A DNA stretch of 27,909 nucleotides, taken from IMG/VR virus record IMGVR_UViG_3300031227_005202, positions 1 through 27,909 of that record; one strand, 5' to 3'. Shown here piece by piece: positions 24,232 through 27,909 of this stretch (its first letter is position 1; each line of letters opens with the position of its first letter). The notes beneath the pieces are model-generated. The model did not search any database. It saw only the letters and a program-made list of their open reading frames with translations, and was not told where the DNA came from. The stretch is from a virus. The position numbers and the translations under genes are program-made.

Positions 24232-25016
24232 TGTTTAATTTCAAGAATACTAAGAATGATTATGAGATCAGAATCTTTGCTCTAAGGCGAAGTGGTAGTA
24301 ATGCCATTAGCAATTGGATCATTAATCACTTTGGTAATAATGAAGTATTCTATTTAAGCGCTATACCAAAAGAGTTTCTTCTTAAGCCTGAAATATTCAA
24401 AAGAAAACAGCAAGCTAGTATTGACAATTATGGAGCACCTCAGTTGAAACAAATACATACAGATACAGCTTTTAGAAAATCTAAAAGATGCCTGATGTAT
24501 AGATTTGAAGATTGTAATCTCAATAAGAGTACTAGCGACAGAATTAATTCTCACTATTATGGCAAAAGCAATAAGCTACTAAATATTGTCATATTAAGAG
24601 ATGCATATAATATGACTGCTAGTAGGATGGAGTATAACCCTAAAGTTGACACTTCTGTTATGGTAGGAGAGTTCTATAAGGATCTGCTGAAACAGTATCT
24701 AACAAGGATGATAGATCAGTCTTATGAATTAACTGACACAATATTCATAAGTTTTAATGAATGGTTTATGAATAAAAAATACAGAGAATCATTTTCGGAG
24801 TGGCTAGGTTTAGAGCATACAGATAAAGGTTTGAATCAAATAAATCCATATGGTATTGGGAGTAGTTTTGATGGTAAAAAATTTCAAGGCAAAGCTCAAC
24901 AAATGGATGTCTTTAATAGATGGCAGAAATACAAGAACAATCCTATTTTCAGATCTGTTGTAGATGATCCTGAAATACAGGAAATGAACAATTATATCTT
25001 TGGAGGTATGGAATGA
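24231..25016 (+). CDS. Sulfotransferase-like P-loop protein
   Basis: 261 residues from ATG at 24231 (TAATG overlap with the previous stop, GGAG nine bases upstream); the frame extends 20 codons further without support. EIRIFALRRSGSNAISNWI (12-30) resembles the PAPS 5'-binding loop, with R-R-S-G-S-N; IVILRDAYNMTASRME (119-134) resembles the 3'-phosphate site, with R123 and S131. The 'RsGSN' form is typical of bacterial sulfotransferase-like proteins often annotated in phage and polysaccharide loci. The C-terminus lacks an obvious R-K-G motif. Probably the third sulfotransferase or a related P-loop transferase. Overlaps the next gene. Confidence 0.7.
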   Translation: MFNFKNTKNDYEIRIFALRRSGSNAISNWIINHFGNNEVFYLSAIPKEFLLKPEIFKRKQQASIDNYGAPQLKQIHTDTAFRKSKRCLMYRFEDCNLNKSTSDRINSHYYGKSNKLLNIVILRDAYNMTASRMEYNPKVDTSVMVGEFYKDLLKQYLTRMIDQSYELTDTIFISFNEWFMNKKYRESFSEWLGLEHTDKGLNQINPYGIGSSFDGKKFQGKAQQMDVFNRWQKYKNNPIFRSVVDDPEIQEMNNYIFGGME

Positions 25017-25660
25017 TGAGTAAAAAATGGATCAAGCATTTGGACAATGAAGTTTGTCTTGGATTATTACACAAGGAAGGCGATCTATACATATCAAATG
25101 AATTCCCTGATAGGGAGTATGATTCTCAACATTATAGTGATGTATGGGAGAAACGGTATGAAGATGTTCTGATAAAACTTATCCAAGATAATATTGGTCC
25201 TGTTGATAGTGCATTAGATGTTGGAGCTGGATTTGGTGGTATTGCATATAAATTCATAAAAGCATTTGAGCCAAAAGAATATTGCGCTTATGAATTCTCA
25301 AGTGCTCACCATCATATTACAAAGCCTAAAGATTCCTCAACTAATCTTATAGTGAATGGAGAATCATTTAAGGATCTCCCTACTTCTGTAATATCAAAAT
25401 ATGATATTGTAATTTCTACAGAAACACTTGAACATATTAATTGGGATATAGAGTTTATCAAATCAATACCTACATCTAAATGGTTGGCAATTACTATCCC
25501 TACCTTTCTAGGGTGTGGTCATATAAGAAGTTACCCATTAATGGAAAGTATAGAACATAGATATGGTGAATATTTAGATATAGTAGCATCTGAATGGGTT
25601 GGGAATAGGAGAAGGGTAAATTACCCTAAATGGTGGGCTTTCATAGCTAGGAGGAAATAG
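25013..25660 (+). CDS. Class I SAM-dependent methyltransferase
   Basis: 215 residues from ATG at 25013, with GGAGG six bases upstream (the next codon is also ATG). ALDVGAGFGGIAYKF (67-81) is motif I; CAYEFSSAHHHI (91-102) follows strand 2, and YDIVISTETLEHINWD (130-145) is the motif IV region. A later WLAITIPTFLGCGHIR and SIEHRYGEYLDI segment is as in Methyltransf_23-type enzymes. N-terminal ~60 residues (HYSDVWEKRYEDVL) are typical of sugar-modifying methyltransferases but not diagnostic. Overlaps the previous gene by four bases and is one base from the next. More AT-rich than the genes before 18500, like its 3' neighbour. Confidence 0.85.
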   Translation: MMSKKWIKHLDNEVCLGLLHKEGDLYISNEFPDREYDSQHYSDVWEKRYEDVLIKLIQDNIGPVDSALDVGAGFGGIAYKFIKAFEPKEYCAYEFSSAHHHITKPKDSSTNLIVNGESFKDLPTSVISKYDIVISTETLEHINWDIEFIKSIPTSKWLAITIPTFLGCGHIRSYPLMESIEHRYGEYLDIVASEWVGNRRRVNYPKWWAFIARRK

Positions 25661-25661
25661 T

Positions 25662-26528
25662 ATGTGTGAACCACTTATAGATTTGGTGACGTATGCTGAT
25701 GCTAATACTATGGAGTATGTTGATTTCTTATATCAAATTAGTAGCAAGTATTTAAAAAATCCTGAAAGTGTAAATTGGTTGTGTGCAACATTTGATGATA
25801 GTGTACCTTCTAAACCTTGGACCAAAATTTGCCAATATGAGATTCCTGAGATAGAAGATTCTCCTTCAATGAAGCATGCTTCACTTCTACATAAATCTCT
25901 TAAACACTTAAAAAGTAAGTATGTAATTATAGTTGATGCTGATGTAGTATTAACTTACCCTAATTGGGGCCAAGAAATTATAAGTATATTAACTGAATAT
26001 GATTTATTTGGTATAGATTTTCCTCCAGATAGAACAAGGTATAGAGATTTCCCATCAACTAGACTATTCTGTTACAATTCAGAAACTTTAAAGGAAAAAG
26101 GAGCAGAGTTAGATTTTACAGCCAAAAAAGTAATAAATAAGGGTAGAGATGTAACTGGATATGGACGCATCAGTAATCTACAAGATTCATATATTTATAA
26201 CAAGCTGCTTAGATCTAAATTTGCATATGATATAGGGTGGAAATTACCTGCCATAGCTTACCACAAAAATTTAACAAGTTATACATTACGCTGCGTACCT
26301 AGATCTGAAGAGCACTTACCTTATGAAACTCCTGAACAAAAAGAACAATTCCTAGCTATGTACAATAGAGAGACTCATAAAAGTACTGCTGCTGATATGG
26401 CTGAATGGCATCACAAAGGAGTATTGTTTGCTTCTCATAAACACAAGGGTAGGCTGAAAGGTATTAATGATCCTAAACATAATTTATGGAAAAATAGAAT
26501 AATGCTATATACAAAAGGACTAGTATAA
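25662..26528 (+). CDS. GT-A-fold glycosyltransferase with DAD motif (paralogue of 17702 gene)
   Basis: 288 residues from ATG at 25662, with AGGAGG seven bases upstream. YVIIVDADVVLTYPNWG (87-103) carries the DxD site at 92-94. The C-terminal region has D-I-G-W-K-L-P near 190, P-R-S-E-E-H-L-P near 213-220, EWHHKGVLFASHK (248-260) and LWKNRIMLYT (275-284). The same elements occur in order in the 17702 protein, showing common ancestry, while the N-terminal 80 residues and the DAD surroundings differ. The two copies likely use different acceptors or donors. Soluble, no membrane segment. The stop overlaps the next start by one base. Confidence 0.82.
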   Translation: MCEPLIDLVTYADANTMEYVDFLYQISSKYLKNPESVNWLCATFDDSVPSKPWTKICQYEIPEIEDSPSMKHASLLHKSLKHLKSKYVIIVDADVVLTYPNWGQEIISILTEYDLFGIDFPPDRTRYRDFPSTRLFCYNSETLKEKGAELDFTAKKVINKGRDVTGYGRISNLQDSYIYNKLLRSKFAYDIGWKLPAIAYHKNLTSYTLRCVPRSEEHLPYETPEQKEQFLAMYNRETHKSTAADMAEWHHKGVLFASHKHKGRLKGINDPKHNLWKNRIMLYTKGLV

Positions 26529-27184
26529 TGGGGTTCAAAGCTTTAATTGATAAGTACAAAGGCAAGAGAGACTTCCTAATCTATGGAGCTGCTAATTCAG
26601 TACGGTTATATGATAAGGAGATCAAGGAATGGATGAAGAAGGCTAATCCAATCACTATAGGGATTAACCGTATGACACATGTGCACGTACCAGATTATCA
26701 CTTATGGGTCAACAACAAGAGGCTGAAGAGATTCCATAAATGTATCCAACCTAAATCAACATTGTTACTAGGTAGTCACTTATTCAGAGAGACTTTAGGA
26801 TGTGTTTCTGATAAGGATAATGATAGGGCAATTGTTCCATATACTGATGACTTCCATAATAAGAATGAGCCTATAGAATACAAGGATGGAGTCATCAAAG
26901 GATTCTTCCGTATAGGCGGTAACTTGGCAATAATGATAGCTCATCTTATGGGAGCTAGGAACATCTATGTAATAGGTGCAGATGGATACTCTAAGCCTCA
27001 AGAAGGCACTCAGCATTGTTATGGAGAAGGATTTACTGATAGCGATGATATGGAATGGGAAAAGAAGAAAGACCATTTCATTTATAGAGTATTAAGGAAT
27101 ATAGATGAAGCTGGCATAAAGTTCAAAATTATAACTCCAACTATCTACTCAAAATTTTATGATGGGAGCATTCTATGTCTCTAA
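26528..27184 (+). CDS. DUF115/MAF-like glycosyltransferase-type protein
   Basis: 218 residues from ATG at 26528 (TAATG overlap). DFLIYGAANSVRLYDKEI (15-32) resembles the 'i.G.GpSl' nucleotide-binding start of DUF115/MAF-flag10 proteins, ITIGINRM (42-49) the 'i..n.a...l' strand, PDYHLWVNNKRL (55-66) the 'PDy...d' segment, and GGNLAIMIAHLMGARNIYVIGADGY (split here: GNLAIMIAHLMG at 131-142, then ARNIYVIGADGY) the helix-strand typical of the family. Such proteins include Maf flagellin glycosyltransferases, and the same fold includes MptE-type pyrophosphokinases. In a glycan array a transferase role is likelier. Overlaps the aldolase gene by ten bases. Confidence 0.75.
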   Translation: MGFKALIDKYKGKRDFLIYGAANSVRLYDKEIKEWMKKANPITIGINRMTHVHVPDYHLWVNNKRLKRFHKCIQPKSTLLLGSHLFRETLGCVSDKDNDRAIVPYTDDFHNKNEPIEYKDGVIKGFFRIGGNLAIMIAHLMGARNIYVIGADGYSKPQEGTQHCYGEGFTDSDDMEWEKKKDHFIYRVLRNIDEAGIKFKIITPTIYSKFYDGSILCL

Positions 27185-27870
27185 GGTTATTGTGGCAACA
27201 AATTCCTTCCCCTCTAGTATCTGAGATCTTATCATACAGTAGCTTTGATGGCGTAGTGTTAGATGCAGAGCACGGGTGCTTTAATAATGAAACTTTGTAT
27301 AGCTGTATACAAGTTATTAGTAGGCGTGATAGGAGAGCCTTTGTCAGAGTTGCTACGGTTGATGAAGAAAAAGTCAGGATGTGTTTGGATGCAGGAGCAA
27401 CTGGTATTATTTTTGCCAATATAGAATCAGTTGATCAAATTACTAAAATACATAGCATCTGTAATTATCCATCTAGAGGGCTAGGTTTGGTAAGAGAGAA
27501 TATGTGGGGCCATAAGGCATTAGGTATAGCTGCTCCTATTATCATTATACAAATAGAAAGCCGTAAGGCTATTGATCAGTTACCATACATATCTAAAAGT
27601 AATTGGAACAAATTAGTAGACTACTATATGATAGGCCCATATGATCTATCTAAGTCATATGGTGTTGCAGGAGACTTTGAACATAGAGCTGTGAAAGCTG
27701 CATTAACAATATTTGAAGAATGTATACCAGATGAAAAGAAAGGCTATCACCTAGTAAAGGATTGGGATGAGTACTGTATCAGATGTAGGAAGTATGGTAT
27801 GGTTGCTATGGGTATGGATACTACTATGTTATTTGAACAGATAAAGCTTATGGAGAATATGATATCATGA
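27175..27870 (+). CDS. HpaI/HpcH-family aldolase (class II)
   Basis: 231 residues from ATG at 27175, six bases after GGGAG. VVLDAEHG (27-34, H33 as base), FVRVA (56-60, R58), AGATGIIFANIES (73-85), IIQIESRKAI (124-133, E128 as a metal ligand) and YMIGPYDLSKSYG (151-163, D157 as the second ligand) follow the HpaI/GarL pattern. Family enzymes cleave or form 2-keto-3-deoxy acids with pyruvate and an aldehyde. Somewhat shorter than HpaI (about 250-265). In this array it may make or break a keto-acid sugar precursor (inference), and pairs with the next gene, which starts in an ATGA overlap. Confidence 0.85.
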   Translation: MSLRLLWQQIPSPLVSEILSYSSFDGVVLDAEHGCFNNETLYSCIQVISRRDRRAFVRVATVDEEKVRMCLDAGATGIIFANIESVDQITKIHSICNYPSRGLGLVRENMWGHKALGIAAPIIIIQIESRKAIDQLPYISKSNWNKLVDYYMIGPYDLSKSYGVAGDFEHRAVKAALTIFEECIPDEKKGYHLVKDWDEYCIRCRKYGMVAMGMDTTMLFEQIKLMENMIS

Positions 27871-27909
27871 AGACAATTATTACAACTAGTCCATTTGGCC
27901 ATACTAACA
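27867..27909 (+). CDS. Start of a further gene, cut by window edge (possibly 2-hydroxyacid dehydrogenase)
   Basis: ATG at 27867 overlaps the aldolase stop (ATGA), and 14 codons are visible: MKTIITTSPFGHTN. This resembles the opening of phosphoglycerate-dehydrogenase-like proteins ('kvlittspFg'), which would fit a keto-acid partner for the aldolase. Fourteen residues are too few to be sure; the ribosome site (GGAG, 11 bases) is weak. Confidence 0.45.
   Translation, partial: MKTIITTSPFGHTN

Noticed and set aside
12272-27870. Bacterial O-antigen or capsule locus rather than phage genes
   Set aside because: The array follows phage packaging genes directly, with the same gene packing and ribosome-site style, and lacks flippase, polymerase and precursor-synthesis genes expected in a host locus; an assembly chimera cannot be formally excluded from sequence alone.

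Overview
The window is a fragment of an AT-rich tailed double-stranded DNA phage (Caudoviricetes, HK97-type capsid), probably with a large genome. Evidence: consecutive large terminase, portal, prohead protease, scaffold-like and major capsid genes on the minus strand; a free-standing homing endonuclease; overlapping or coupled genes with strong GGAGG-type ribosome binding sites; and no ribosomal, tRNA or host housekeeping genes. The host cannot be named from the sequence.

Layout. Positions 1-10649 are a leftward head and packaging unit. In transcription order it holds a zinc-ribbon protein, an unknown protein, the terminase large subunit, a membrane protein, portal, prohead protease with an extra N-terminal region, acidic scaffold-like protein, major capsid protein, a rho-independent terminator, an HNH endonuclease with two NUMOD1-like repeats, a small phage protein, and a GT-B glycosyltransferase cut by the window edge. 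Positions 10650-10972 are a divergent intergenic control region with short repeats. Positions 10973-12269 carry a FEN/T4 RNase H-like 5' nuclease and a small zinc-ribbon protein.

Positions 12272 to the right edge are one tightly packed rightward gene array, about 15.6 kb and continuing out of the window. Almost every junction is an overlap or a gap of a few bases. It encodes about eleven glycosyltransferase domains of several folds (GT-B, DxD GT-A, D-D-W GT-A, DUF616/TOD1-like, DUF115/MAF-like), six SAM-dependent methyltransferase domains (two FkbM-type, one fused to a glycosyltransferase), three PAPS-sulfotransferase-like proteins, a small ParB/SerK-fold candidate with a GHHR motif, an HpaI-type aldolase, and the first codons of one more gene.

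How it may work together (inference). The array looks like an assembly line for a large glycan that is methylated and sulfated. I see no flippase, polymerase, lipid-carrier initiating transferase or other membrane protein in it, so the acceptor may be cytoplasmic: the virion, phage DNA, or a precursor the host exports. A further glycosyltransferase downstream of the capsid gene favours the virion. Several enzymes occur as diverged paralogous sets, so the array may have grown by duplication as well as acquisition.
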